From Rhodoferax sp. (GTDB taxonomy: Bacteria; Pseudomonadota; Gammaproteobacteria; Burkholderiales; Burkholderiaceae_C): a stretch of 14,339 nt of DNA. The translations under genes and the position numbers were made by a program. Location of the stretch: positions 1 through 14,339 of the forward strand of contig JAQTSL010000063.1 of assembly GCA_028711355.1 (NCBI GenBank), written 5' to 3'. Of the stretch, positions 6,255 through 14,131 are shown in pieces. Positions within the stretch are counted from its first letter, which is position 1; each line of letters starts with the position of its first letter. Under the pieces are notes generated by a model, which was not told where the DNA came from, searched no databases, and was given only the letters and a program-made list of their open reading frames with translations.

Positions 6255-7526
6255 ATGCGCTTGTTCCCCTACGCGCACGCCACGCACCCGCAGTGGGGCA
6301 TGGCCGCCAACCTGGCGCTGGCGCAGTTGCGCGCGCAGATGGCGCTGCACGGCTACGCGGCCAACCCCACCTTGGCGCTGCTCTACATCACCGACCATTA
6401 CGCCGCTCACGCCCAAGAAATTTTGGCGCACCTGAGCGCCGAACTGCCCGGCGTGACCGACTGGGCCGGCACCGTGGGCGTGGCGATTGCATCGAACAAT
6501 GTGGAATACGTCGACGAGCCCGCGCTGGCCATCACGCTGTGTGAGCTGCCGACCGACCAGTACCGGGTGTTTTCTGGTGTGGCGCCGCTGGGTATGGCGT
6601 TTCAGGCGCATAGCGCGCTGGTGCACGCCGACGCCAGCACCCAAGACCTGACCGAGCTGATCGACGAGATGGCCGCGCGCACCGATTCGGGTTACTTGTT
6701 TGGTGGCCTGGGTAGCAGCCGGGGTGCCTCTTTGCAATTCGCAGTGGCCGGTGACGGAACGGTGAAAGGCCAGGGTGCCGCCAGCGGTGTTTTCAGCGGC
6801 GGCTTAAGCGGTGTCGCATTCGGCCCTGGTGTGCACCTGGTGTCGCGCGTGACGCAGGGCGCGCAGCCGCTGGGCAAGACCCATACCGTTACTTCGGTTA
6901 GCCGCAACCTGGTGCTGGCGCTGGACGGTGAACCTGCCTTGGCGGTGCTGTTGCGCGAGCTGGATGTGACGCTGGAACAGCCGCGCGAAGCCTTGCAGGC
7001 GATTCGTGCCACGCTGGCCGGGCTGACCGAGGGCCACGCGCCGCTGACGGGGCTGCGAGACGCGCCCGCGATAACCCGTACCGGCAATTTTGGCCCCGAC
7101 GTGCTGGTGCGCCACATCATCGGGCTGGACCCGGCGCGCAACGGCGTGGCGCTGGCATCGGTGGTGCAAAAAGGCATGACATTGGCGTTTTGTCAGCGCC
7201 ATGTGCAGGCGGCGCGCGCTGACCTGATGCGCATCTGCACCGAAATCCGCGAAGAACTGGAGCCGCAAGAGCAGGCGCTGGAAACCGCTGCGGCGCTGGC
7301 CGGGGCCGACGCCGAAGCCGCGCCACACCCGGCGCGCGGCATTGCCGGGGCGGTCTATGTCAGTTGCGCCGGCCGTGGCGGCGCGCATTTTGGCGGGCCT
7401 AGTGCCGAGCTGCAAATCATCCGCCGTGCTTTGGGTGACGTGCCGTTGGTGGGGTTTTTTGCCGGCGGCGAAATCGCCCGCAACCACCTGTACGGTTACA
7501 CCGGGGTGCTGACGGTTTTTACGTGA
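6255..7526 (+). CDS. FIST domain (FIST_N plus FIST_C) putative sensor protein
   Basis: 423-residue cytoplasmic protein with the layout of stand-alone FIST proteins, a family proposed to bind small ligands such as amino acids. The N-terminal FIST_N half spans roughly residues 25-215, with the Gly-rich SGYLFGGLGSSRGASLQ and SGGLSGVAFG. The FIST_C half ends with the characteristic VGFFAGGEIARNHLYGYTGV. There is no membrane segment, signal peptide, kinase or methyl-accepting domain attached, so any output must go through a partner. AGGA at 6244-6247 lies eight bases before the ATG. It sits 31 bases downstream of the PhaM-like gene and probably shares its mRNA. The gene converges on the efflux operon. 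The family call is strong; the ligand and role are unknown. Confidence 0.85.
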   Translation: MRLFPYAHATHPQWGMAANLALAQLRAQMALHGYAANPTLALLYITDHYAAHAQEILAHLSAELPGVTDWAGTVGVAIASNNVEYVDEPALAITLCELPTDQYRVFSGVAPLGMAFQAHSALVHADASTQDLTELIDEMAARTDSGYLFGGLGSSRGASLQFAVAGDGTVKGQGAASGVFSGGLSGVAFGPGVHLVSRVTQGAQPLGKTHTVTSVSRNLVLALDGEPALAVLLRELDVTLEQPREALQAIRATLAGLTEGHAPLTGLRDAPAITRTGNFGPDVLVRHIIGLDPARNGVALASVVQKGMTLAFCQRHVQAARADLMRICTEIREELEPQEQALETAAALAGADAEAAPHPARGIAGAVYVSCAGRGGAHFGGPSAELQIIRRALGDVPLVGFFAGGEIARNHLYGYTGVLTVFT

Positions 7527-7570
7527 CAACTGGCGATTACCGGAATTGCAGACCTTCTGTACAAGCCGCA

Positions 7571-7652
7571 GAACGGGGGTCAGAGCCCAATCGGTCCTGC
7601 GTTGTCGGCTAGATTGAAGACTTGAGCCCGAATTGGGATCTGACCCCCGTTC
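7571..7652. repeat. REP-like palindrome (GAACGGGGGTCAGA arms)
   Basis: The left arm at 7571-7594 begins GAACGGGGGTCAGAGCCCAA. The right arm at 7628-7652 is its reverse complement apart from one substitution and one extra base. The 33-base loop has no coding content. The arm sequence recurs at 2450-2468. It is similar in style to REP elements carried by RAYT (Y1-type) transposases. No such transposase is in the window. Confidence 0.75.
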
Positions 7653-7737
7653 AGCGACCGCCTGCGCCAAAATGGCCGCCAACTCGAACGGGGTTGGTTG
7701 TTGGTATTGCGCGTTAACAGCCACCGATCCAACCCAT

Positions 7738-7815
7738 CGCGTGGTAACCGGCAGCGGCGGACACCGATTTCTGGTACCCCAGTATGAGGTGGCCGCCGCT
7801 GCCGGTTACCACGCG
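7738..7815. repeat. 23-bp perfect inverted repeat with nested stem
   Basis: Bases 7738-7760 (CGCGTGGTAACCGGCAGCGG plus CGG) are the exact reverse complement of 7793-7815. After one mismatch the stem continues with CACC/GGTG. Inside lies a further CTGG-TACC-CCAG stem (7771-7782), so the whole 78 bases can fold into one long hairpin or cruciform. It lies between convergent genes and could stop transcription from both sides, although it has no T-run. It may be a MITE-like or REP-like element. Confidence 0.8.
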
Positions 7816-7864
7816 GGGCGCACCAAAAAAGCAAGCGCTGCCACTCGTCACACAAGTTTTACAT

Positions 7865-7920
7865 AAAAATAGGCTCCAGCGCTTTTCTGATAAGCACGAC
7901 AAGCTCTAAAAACAATAGTA
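7865..7920 (+). repeat. Interspersed GCAAGCAGCTA-type repeat, diverged copy C
   Basis: AGGCTCCAGCGCTTTTCTGA followed by TAAGCACGACAAGCTCTAAA aligns with copies A and B over about 40 bases, with roughly two thirds of positions shared. It is the most decayed of the three. With the two other repeats it accounts for much of the 440-base gene-free spacer 7527-7966, in which I see no gene. Confidence 0.5.
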
Positions 7921-7966
7921 ATTTGGGTGCTGCCTGGCGCACTGGTAGTGCTCGGACCAGCCCAAA

Positions 7967-9169
7967 TCACTCGTGCCGCACCGCCTCAATCGGGTCCAGC
8001 CGTGCGGCGCGGCGCGCCGGAAAGTAGCCAAACAGCACACCAATCCCGGCCGAAAACGCAAACGCCAGCAGATTGACCGGCGTGCTGAAGACAAACGGCA
8101 CGTCCATCACCTGCGCCAGGCCAATCGATGCGCCCAGTGCCAGTACCAACCCAATCAAGCCACCAATGGCCGCCAGCACCACCGCCTCTATCAAAAACTG
8201 CAACAGCACTTCGCCCTCGAGCGCGCCAATCGCCAGCCGCAAGCCGATCTCACGCGTGCGCTCGGTCACACTGACCAGCATGATGTTCATGATGCCGATG
8301 CCGCCTACCAGCAGGCTCACCGCCGCCACCGCACCGAGCAGCATCGTCATGACCTTGGTGGTGCTGGAAAAAGCTTCGCCGAGTTGTTTGGTATCGAGCA
8401 CGTTGAAGTTGTCTTCATCTGACTCGGCCAGTTTGCGCCGCTCGCGCAGTAGTTGGGTGATGCCGGCTTTGACGCGCTCGGGGTCCGCGCCGTCCTGCAT
8501 CGACACCAGCAGGGTGTTGACGCGCGTGTTGCCGGTAATGCGCCGCTGCAAGGTGTGCAGTGGCATGAAGACCAGATCGTCCTGGTCGTTGCCAAACGCG
8601 CCCTGGCCTTTGGAGCCCAGCACGCCAATCACTTCGCAACTGATTTGTTTGACGCGGATCGACGCACCCAGGGCAGCCTGACTGCCAAACAGTTCCCGGC
8701 GCACGGTCTCGCCGATCAGGCACACCGCTGCCCCGGCCACCTGTTCTTCCAGCGTGAATTCGCGGCCGTCGGCCACTTTCCAGTTGCCGGTAAACAGCCA
8801 GTCGCTGGTACTGCCCATCACGCTGCTGCTCCAGTTACGCCCATCGAGCACGATGGTGGCGCCGCTGCGGGCCTCAGGTGCGACAGCCGTGATGCCACTC
8901 ACCTGGGTTGCAACCGCCTGCGCATCAATCTCCTTGAAAGCAGGTGCGCCACCGGTGCCGCCCATCATGCGTTGACCGGGGCGCACCTGTAGCAGGTTGG
9001 TGCCCAGGCCGGAGATCTGGTTCTGGATCGCCAGCGTGGCGCCGTTGCCGACCGTGACCATGGTGATGACGGCGCTGACCCCAATGACAATGCCCAGAAT
9101 GGTCAGGAACGAGCGCATCAGGTTGCGCCGTATCGAGCGCAGCGCCAGCAACAGGGTGTTAAGCCACAT
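7967..9169 (-). CDS. MacB/FtsX-type ABC transporter permease
   Basis: 400-residue inner-membrane protein with the four-helix MacB permease plan. The first helix, around SFLTILGIVIGVSAVITMV, is followed by a large periplasmic domain. Three helices lie in the C-terminal third, including VSLLVGGIGIMNIMLVSVTE and AFAFSAGIGVLFGYFPA. The cytoplasmic coupling segment SVTERTREIGLRLAIGA precedes the third helix, and the protein ends with the family's RAARLDPIEAVR. It lacks the ATPase domain fused in E. coli MacB; that domain is the preceding gene. ATG 9169 (MWLNTLLLALRS) is chosen over longer in-frame starts because it begins the conserved region and has AAGAGG six bases upstream. It overlaps the ATPase gene by 11 bases, which implies coupled translation. 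It is the last gene of the operon. Confidence 0.88.
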   Translation of the reverse strand: MWLNTLLLALRSIRRNLMRSFLTILGIVIGVSAVITMVTVGNGATLAIQNQISGLGTNLLQVRPGQRMMGGTGGAPAFKEIDAQAVATQVSGITAVAPEARSGATIVLDGRNWSSSVMGSTSDWLFTGNWKVADGREFTLEEQVAGAAVCLIGETVRRELFGSQAALGASIRVKQISCEVIGVLGSKGQGAFGNDQDDLVFMPLHTLQRRITGNTRVNTLLVSMQDGADPERVKAGITQLLRERRKLAESDEDNFNVLDTKQLGEAFSSTTKVMTMLLGAVAAVSLLVGGIGIMNIMLVSVTERTREIGLRLAIGALEGEVLLQFLIEAVVLAAIGGLIGLVLALGASIGLAQVMDVPFVFSTPVNLLAFAFSAGIGVLFGYFPARRAARLDPIEAVRHE

Positions 9170-9914
9170 GGCTGGCCTCTTGTGCTGCTTGCGCTGCTTG
9201 CGCCTTAAGCGCTGCCGGGTGCGGGTTGCGCGTATCGCTGTCAACCACGCCATCGACAAAATGCACGATGCGCTTGGCGTAGGCCGCCATGTCGGCCTCG
9301 TGGGTGACCATCAGCACGGTGATGCCGTGATCGACATTGAGCCGCCAGAGCAAGTCCATGATTTCAAGGCTGCGGTGCGTGTCCAGGTTGCCGGTGGGCT
9401 CGTCGGCCAGCAGCACCGCGGGTTCGGTCACGATGGCACGGGCAATCGCCACCCGCTGTTGTTGCCCGCCAGAGAGTTCGGCTGGCGTGTGGTGTTCCCA
9501 GCCGGCCAACCCGACCGAAGCCAACGCTTTCTTGGCGGCGGCGTGGCGCTGTCTGGCGGGCTCGCCGCGGTACAGCAGGGGCAGTTCAACATTTTCTTGA
9601 GCGCTGGTGCGCGCCAGCAGGTTAAAGCCCTGAAACACAAAACCCAGATAACGCCGGCGCAGCAACGCGCGCTGGTCACGGCTGAGCGCCTCGACGTGCA
9701 CGCCGTTGAAGAGATATTCGCCCGTAGTGGGTGTGTCAAGGCAGCCCAGCGTATTCATGGCGGTGGACTTGCCGGAGCCGCTGGGGCCCATGATGGCGAC
9801 AAAATCACCCGCTTGGATGCGCAGATCAACCCCTTTGAGCGCCTGTAGCGCGGTGGCACCCTGGCCGTAGGTCTTGGTGACGGCCTTGAGCTCAATCAGC
9901 GGCGCCTCAATCAT
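9159..9914 (-). CDS. MacB-type ABC transporter ATP-binding protein
   Basis: 251-residue ATPase that powers the adjacent permease. All motifs are intact: Walker A GPSGSGKST (43-51), Q-loop Gln 95 in GFVFQGFNLL, signature LSGGQQQRVAIARA (147-160), Walker B VLLADE (167-172) followed by PTGNLD, and switch His 205 in MVTHEADMA. After the fold there is an Ala/Gln-rich tail (AALKAQAAQAAQEAS). In E. coli MacB this domain is fused to the permease; here it is a separate chain. Its ATG (9912-9914) overlaps the adaptor's TGA as ATGA, with no Shine-Dalgarno of its own, which is a sign of translational coupling. It forms the motor of a MacAB-TolC-like pump or mechanotransmitter. Confidence 0.9.
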   Translation of the reverse strand: MIEAPLIELKAVTKTYGQGATALQALKGVDLRIQAGDFVAIMGPSGSGKSTAMNTLGCLDTPTTGEYLFNGVHVEALSRDQRALLRRRYLGFVFQGFNLLARTSAQENVELPLLYRGEPARQRHAAAKKALASVGLAGWEHHTPAELSGGQQQRVAIARAIVTEPAVLLADEPTGNLDTHRSLEIMDLLWRLNVDHGITVLMVTHEADMAAYAKRIVHFVDGVVDSDTRNPHPAALKAQAAQAAQEASHVA

Positions 9915-11218
9915 GGTTTGCTGGCAGCGCTGCCGCTGCGCTGTTCGGTGATGACGGCCATGCCTTCCTTCAGGTCGCCAGCGGTGATTTCGGTCATGCG
10001 GCCGTCGCTGATGCCAGGCGTCACGTTGACCGCTACCGGCGTGCCATCACGTAGCACCCAGACCTGTTTGGCGCTGCCACCCGAGGCCTTCTTGGCGGTG
10101 CGCGGCAGGCGTGGCATGACGCTGGTCATGATGTTGTTGCCTGGCTTGGCAGCCCCGGCGGCCTGCGGCGAAAAGCGCAGCGCGGTGTTGGGCACCAGCA
10201 GCACATCCTTGCGTTCCACGGCGACGATGGTGCTGGTGGCGGTCATGCCCGGGCGCAGGCTCTGGTCGTCATTGCTGACATTGAGCTGGGTCACGTAGGT
10301 GACCACGTTGTCGGTGATGGTCGAGCCAAACGACACGCGCGTGATGCTCGCCGGAAAGCGCCGCCCGGCAAAAGCGCTGACAGTAAAACTGGCCTTTTGC
10401 CCAACCTTGACGCGACCCACGTCGGCCTCATCGACATTCACCCGCAGTTGCAACTGGCGCAGGTCCTCGGCCACGGTGAACAGCGTGACCGCCTGTAGCG
10501 ACGCAGCCACCGCATTGCCGGGATCGACCGAGCGCGTCAACACCACACCGTCGGTCGGTGAGCGGATAAAGGCTTTGGCCACGTTGGTCTCGTCGGTGGT
10601 CAGTGACGCTTTGGCCGAATCCAGATTGGCACGGGCACTGTCCTGGCCGCCTTCGGCTCGTGCCAACGCGGCGCGGGCGCTGTCCAGCTCGGCCGCGGAG
10701 GGCACTTTGCCGCCAGACAAGCGCGCCACTTCTTCAAAGCGTGCCAGGCTGGCACGGGTTTCTTTCACGGTGGCGCTGGCCTGCGCTACCTGGGCCTGGG
10801 CCGCATTGAGCGCGGCGCGAGAGCGAGTGACCTGATCATTGAGTTTGGCGGTGTCGAGCTCCACCAGCACCTGGCCTTTTTTGACGTGGTCGTTGATATC
10901 CACCGCCACCCGCAACACGGTGCCAGACAGCTCACTGCCAATGTTGACGGTGCGGGTCGGTTGCAGTGTGCCGTTGGCCGTGACGGTGAGCGTGAGGTTG
11001 CCTTTGCCCGCTGGTTCGGTGACGTAACTGGGGGCGGCAGATGCCTGTTGTTTTAGCTGCCATGCGTAGTACCCCCCTGCGCTGATAGCTATCAATAAGA
11101 GAGTTACCCAAAGCCAGCGCCGACGCCACCAGGCAAGCTTTGCCGGGCTGGCCAAGAGCGCCTGTACCTCGTTGGAAGAAGGGCTGCCTTGGGCGGCGTT
11201 GTCAGGGGTTTCTGCCAT
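9911..11218 (-). CDS. MacA-like periplasmic adaptor (HlyD/membrane fusion protein)
   Basis: 435-residue membrane-anchored adaptor linking the ABC permease to the outer-membrane factor. One N-terminal membrane span (about residues 33-53, WRRRWLWVTLLLIAISAGGY) anchors it. The lipoyl-type half GTVLRVAVDINDHVKKGQ is followed by a long Ala-rich coiled-coil hairpin from about residue 130 to 215 and the closing FIRSPTDGVVL. Beta-barrel and membrane-proximal domains come after it. ATG 11218 (MAETPDN) is preferred. An upstream TTG at 11230 would add four residues, and neither start has a clear ribosome-binding site. The stop overlaps the ATPase start. A cluster of basic residues precedes the span, consistent with a cytoplasmic N-terminus. 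The family is clear and the substrate is unknown. Confidence 0.88.
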   Translation of the reverse strand: MAETPDNAAQGSPSSNEVQALLASPAKLAWWRRRWLWVTLLLIAISAGGYYAWQLKQQASAAPSYVTEPAGKGNLTLTVTANGTLQPTRTVNIGSELSGTVLRVAVDINDHVKKGQVLVELDTAKLNDQVTRSRAALNAAQAQVAQASATVKETRASLARFEEVARLSGGKVPSAAELDSARAALARAEGGQDSARANLDSAKASLTTDETNVAKAFIRSPTDGVVLTRSVDPGNAVAASLQAVTLFTVAEDLRQLQLRVNVDEADVGRVKVGQKASFTVSAFAGRRFPASITRVSFGSTITDNVVTYVTQLNVSNDDQSLRPGMTATSTIVAVERKDVLLVPNTALRFSPQAAGAAKPGNNIMTSVMPRLPRTAKKASGGSAKQVWVLRDGTPVAVNVTPGISDGRMTEITAGDLKEGMAVITEQRSGSAASKP

Positions 11219-11260
11219 GATGGGGTTCAATCTAAAAGGAGTTACAACGCGGTGGGCGTG

Positions 11261-12721
11261 TTATTGCCAGGTGCCGCCGATGGCTTTGACCAGGCGCACA
11301 TAGTCGGCGCTCTGATCGGCCTGCACGCTGGCCAGACTGTCCTGGGCGCTGAGCAAGGTGCGCTGGGTTTGCAACACGGTTTGAAAGTCCACCAGACCGC
11401 TGGTGTAACGGTTGTTGGCCAGCAGCGCGGCGTTGTTGGCAGCGCTGGCGGCTTGCTGCAAGCTGTTGATGCGTTGCTGGTCGTTGCGCCAGGACACCAT
11501 GGTGTCTTCCACGTCTTTAAGTGCTGTCAGCAGGGTGCCGCGGTAGCTGGCTTGCGCCTGTAGCAGGGTGGCCTTTTGCACTTCAACCCGGGCCAACCCG
11601 GCTCCACCATCGAACAGTGGCGCGGTCATGCTGGCCAGCACCGTTGTAGCCACCGAGGCACCCTTGCTCAAACCCGCCAGTGTCAGCGCGGTCAGACCGA
11701 CCGAGCCACCCAGTCGAAAGCTGGGGTAACGCGCTGCGTTGGCAGCATCGACGCTGGCCAGCGCCGCTGTGACCCGCGCCTCGGCGGCACGCACATCGGC
11801 ACGCTGGCGCAGTCGGTCGGCGTCGATCACATCGGCGATGGCGGCGGGCGCGCGCGGTACCGCTTGCACCGGCTGCAACTGGGTGTCAAGCTCGGTTGGC
11901 TGCTTGCCGGTCAGGGTGGCCAGGCTGTGGCGCGCCTTGGCCAGATTGCTGCTTAGGCTTGGCAACAGCGCCGAGGTCTGGGCGGTGGCGGCCAGCGCCT
12001 GCTCCACTTCAAGTGATGTGAGCAGGCCGGCCTGCGCGCGCCATTGCGTGATTTGCAGCGTTTCTTGCTGACTCGCCAGATTGCGCCCGGCCACGTCAAG
12101 TTGCGCTTGCAGGCTGCGCAACTGGATATACGCCAGGGCGACTTCGGCGCTCATAGTCAGTTGGACGTCGCGCAAGCTGGTTTGTGCGGCGACCACCTGT
12201 GCGTCCTGGTTGGCCAGTGCGCTGCGGTTGGCGCCGAAGATGTCGAGCTCCCAGCTCGCATCGAGCCCGGCGCGGGCGCTGACGCTGGACGAGCCCTCTG
12301 AGCCGCTGCGCGTGAGCCCACCCGAAAGCGTCAGTTGCGGGCGTTGCGACGCCAGTTCGACCTGGCGCGATGCGCGCGCCTGCAGCACGGCAGCGCGGGC
12401 TGATTCAACCGTGCTGTTGGTTTGCAGCGCCTGTGTGATGAGTTGCCGTAGCACGGCGTCGTTGAAGGGCTGCCACCAGGGTTGCAGTAGCAGTTCATCC
12501 GCCGCGGCAACTTGAGCGCTTTGCGTGTTCTCTGGTGCTGCGGTGTTGAGCCAACCGGGCTGGGCGCAGCCAAGCAAGCCCCAACTCAGCGCAACCGCGC
12601 TGCCCAGGCGCAGGGCGCGCCCGATCCGGGGCCGGGCTGTGGCGCCAGGCAAGTGGCTGTTGAAGGGTGCAGGGGGTATCGCAAACATGGGGCGTTGTTG
12701 GTAGCAGCAGGGAGCAGGCAT
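11261..12721 (-). CDS. TolC-like outer-membrane efflux lipoprotein (NodT/OprM family)
   Basis: Up to 486 residues. It is the outer-membrane channel of the tripartite pump. A lipoprotein signal ends in LSWGLLGC, with lipidated Cys 52 counted from ATG 12721. A second ATG at 12686-12688 would shorten the leader to a more usual length, and neither start has a Shine-Dalgarno. The mature part has the duplicated outer-membrane efflux domain: QPWWQPFNDAVLRQLITQAL at the start, SWELDIFGANRSAL in the first repeat, and APLFDGGAGLARVEVQKA near residue 380 in the second, with long helical stretches rich in Ala, Gln and Leu. Being the first gene of the operon is notable, since the channel gene is often last or absent next to macAB. 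The adaptor gene begins 42 bases downstream. Confidence 0.88.
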   Translation of the reverse strand: MPAPCCYQQRPMFAIPPAPFNSHLPGATARPRIGRALRLGSAVALSWGLLGCAQPGWLNTAAPENTQSAQVAAADELLLQPWWQPFNDAVLRQLITQALQTNSTVESARAAVLQARASRQVELASQRPQLTLSGGLTRSGSEGSSSVSARAGLDASWELDIFGANRSALANQDAQVVAAQTSLRDVQLTMSAEVALAYIQLRSLQAQLDVAGRNLASQQETLQITQWRAQAGLLTSLEVEQALAATAQTSALLPSLSSNLAKARHSLATLTGKQPTELDTQLQPVQAVPRAPAAIADVIDADRLRQRADVRAAEARVTAALASVDAANAARYPSFRLGGSVGLTALTLAGLSKGASVATTVLASMTAPLFDGGAGLARVEVQKATLLQAQASYRGTLLTALKDVEDTMVSWRNDQQRINSLQQAASAANNAALLANNRYTSGLVDFQTVLQTQRTLLSAQDSLASVQADQSADYVRLVKAIGGTWQ

Positions 12722-12802
12722 TCATTGTGCGTCAAGCGCTGTTTTGGGCATTCGTCTGAGGTGTAAATCTGGGTAAAGTTCCCGTGGGACAATCGCGCCC
12801 CT
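12722..12802. promoter_or_regulatory. Divergent intergenic region between the efflux operon and the RNA methyltransferase
   Basis: This 81-base gap must hold the promoters for both divergent transcripts unless they start inside genes. I see no convincing -35/-10 pair, operator palindrome or ribosome-binding site. The assignment rests on gene orientation only. Confidence 0.4.
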
Positions 12803-14074
12803 ATGCATCCCAAAGCCCTGCTTGACACCTGTTCGGAACTGGTCCGCCTGACGCTCAAATTTGACCATCCAGCCGACGCCATTGTGTCGCGCTTTTTTCG
12901 CGAGCACCGCAGCCTGGGCCCGCGCGAACGCGCCACGCTGGCAGAGACGGTCTATACGGTGTTGCGCAAAAAGAACCTGTTTGACCACCTTGCGCCGTCG
13001 GGCAGCGGCGCCAAAGAGCGCCGCCTGGCCATACTTGGGTTTTATGGCCCGGGCGACTTTTTGCGCAGTGCGTTGAGCGACCAGGAAATAAACTGGCTCG
13101 ATCAATGCGAGCAGATCAAGCCGCAAGACCTGATGGAGCGGCACCGCCACAACCTGCCGGAATGGTTGGTAGCGCCGCTCAAAGCGCAACTGGGTGAGGG
13201 CTTCTGGCCGCTGGTGGAGAGTTTCAACAAAGGGGCCGGGCTGGACTTGCGCGTTAACACCTTTAAAGCCAAGCGAGCCGAGGTGCAGCAAGCGCTGGCT
13301 GCTACCGGAATTACAGCAGTTGCAACACCTTATTCGCCCTGGGGCCTGCGCATTACCGGCAAACCGGCGCTGAACAAGCACGCGTCTTTTGTGCGTGGTG
13401 ACTTTGAGGTGCAAGACGAGGGTTCGCAGTTGCTGGCGCTCTTGCTCGATGCCAAGCGCGGTGAGATGGTGGTCGATTTTTGCGCTGGCGCCGGTGGCAA
13501 GACACTGGCCATTGGTGCGGCGATGCGCTCCACCGGGCGGCTCTATGCGTTTGACACCTCGGCCGGTCGGCTCGACGCGTTCAAGTCGCGCCTGAAGCGC
13601 AGCGGCCTGAGCAATGTGCACCCGGCGGCGATTGCGCATGAGCGCGACGAGCGCGTCAAGCGCCTGGCGGGCAAGATCGACCGGGTGCTGGTCGATGCGC
13701 CGTGCTCTGGGCTGGGCACCTTGCGGCGCAATCCGGATTTGAAGTGGCGCCAAGACCTGAAGGCGGTCGAGGAAATGGCGGTCAAGCAGGCCGCCATCCT
13801 GCAAAGCGCCGCGCGGTTGGTCAAATCCGGGGGCCGCTTGGTCTATGCCACTTGCAGCGTGCTGCCGCAAGAAAACGAAGCCATTGCACAGGCGTTTTCA
13901 GACGCCAACCCCGATTTTGAGGTGCTGGAACTGGGTGCGCTGCTGGCCGGGTTGAAGGTGGAACGCGCGCCGACGCTGTGCAGCGGTGGCGACACCAGCC
14001 AGCGCTACCTGCGACTGTGGCCGCACTTGCACCAGACCGACGGGTTTTTTGCGGCGGTGTGGCAGCACAAGTAG
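12803..14074 (+). CDS. RsmB/NOP-family RNA (cytosine-5) methyltransferase
   Basis: 423-residue SAM-dependent enzyme that forms 5-methylcytosine in RNA, most likely rRNA. The N-terminal 130 residues are helical and NusB-like (ADAIVSRFFREHRSLGPRER). The catalytic Rossmann domain starts at about 200 with FEVQDEGSQLLALLL. Motif I is VVDFCAGAGGKTLAIG (223-238), motif IV is DAPCSGLGTLRRNPDLKW with Cys 301, and motif VI is VYATCSVLPQENE with the nucleophile Cys 351. Both Cys of the two-cysteine mechanism are present. The C-terminus has SQRYLRLWPHLHQTDGFFAA, the usual closing HTDGFF-like segment. It could be RsmB itself or the second RsmB-like paralogue found in Burkholderiales, so no symbol is given. 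ATG 12803 begins the conserved region. No Shine-Dalgarno is seen. Confidence 0.9.
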   Translation: MHPKALLDTCSELVRLTLKFDHPADAIVSRFFREHRSLGPRERATLAETVYTVLRKKNLFDHLAPSGSGAKERRLAILGFYGPGDFLRSALSDQEINWLDQCEQIKPQDLMERHRHNLPEWLVAPLKAQLGEGFWPLVESFNKGAGLDLRVNTFKAKRAEVQQALAATGITAVATPYSPWGLRITGKPALNKHASFVRGDFEVQDEGSQLLALLLDAKRGEMVVDFCAGAGGKTLAIGAAMRSTGRLYAFDTSAGRLDAFKSRLKRSGLSNVHPAAIAHERDERVKRLAGKIDRVLVDAPCSGLGTLRRNPDLKWRQDLKAVEEMAVKQAAILQSAARLVKSGGRLVYATCSVLPQENEAIAQAFSDANPDFEVLELGALLAGLKVERAPTLCSGGDTSQRYLRLWPHLHQTDGFFAAVWQHK

Positions 14075-14087
14075 GGCAACCGGCCAT

Positions 14088-14117
14088 AAAAAAACCAGCA
14101 TTGCGCTGGTTTTTTTG
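14088..14117. terminator. Bidirectional intrinsic terminator
   Basis: The stem CCAGC-ATTGC-GCTGG (14095-14109) is flanked by an A-run (14088-14094) and a T-run (14110-14116). It therefore reads as stem plus U-tract on both strands and serves both the convergent methyltransferase gene and rpmG. Confidence 0.9.
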
Positions 14118-14131
14118 GGGAAAACGCTGAA

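Noticed and set aside
7633..7902. Open frames on both strands giving the same VVTGSGGH and AAAGYHA peptides
   Set aside because: Both are translations of the two arms of the 23-bp inverted repeat, not evidence of a gene.
9170..9259. N-terminal extension of the permease (MSMAWLTAIRATRT)
   Set aside because: It lies inside the ATPase coding region, is Arg/Lys-rich without homology, and the ATG at 9169 begins the conserved permease sequence.
12722..13870. 382-codon minus-strand open frame opposite the RNA methyltransferase
   Set aside because: The + strand frame contains every RsmB/NOP motif including both catalytic cysteines, and the minus frame has no domain-like sequence.
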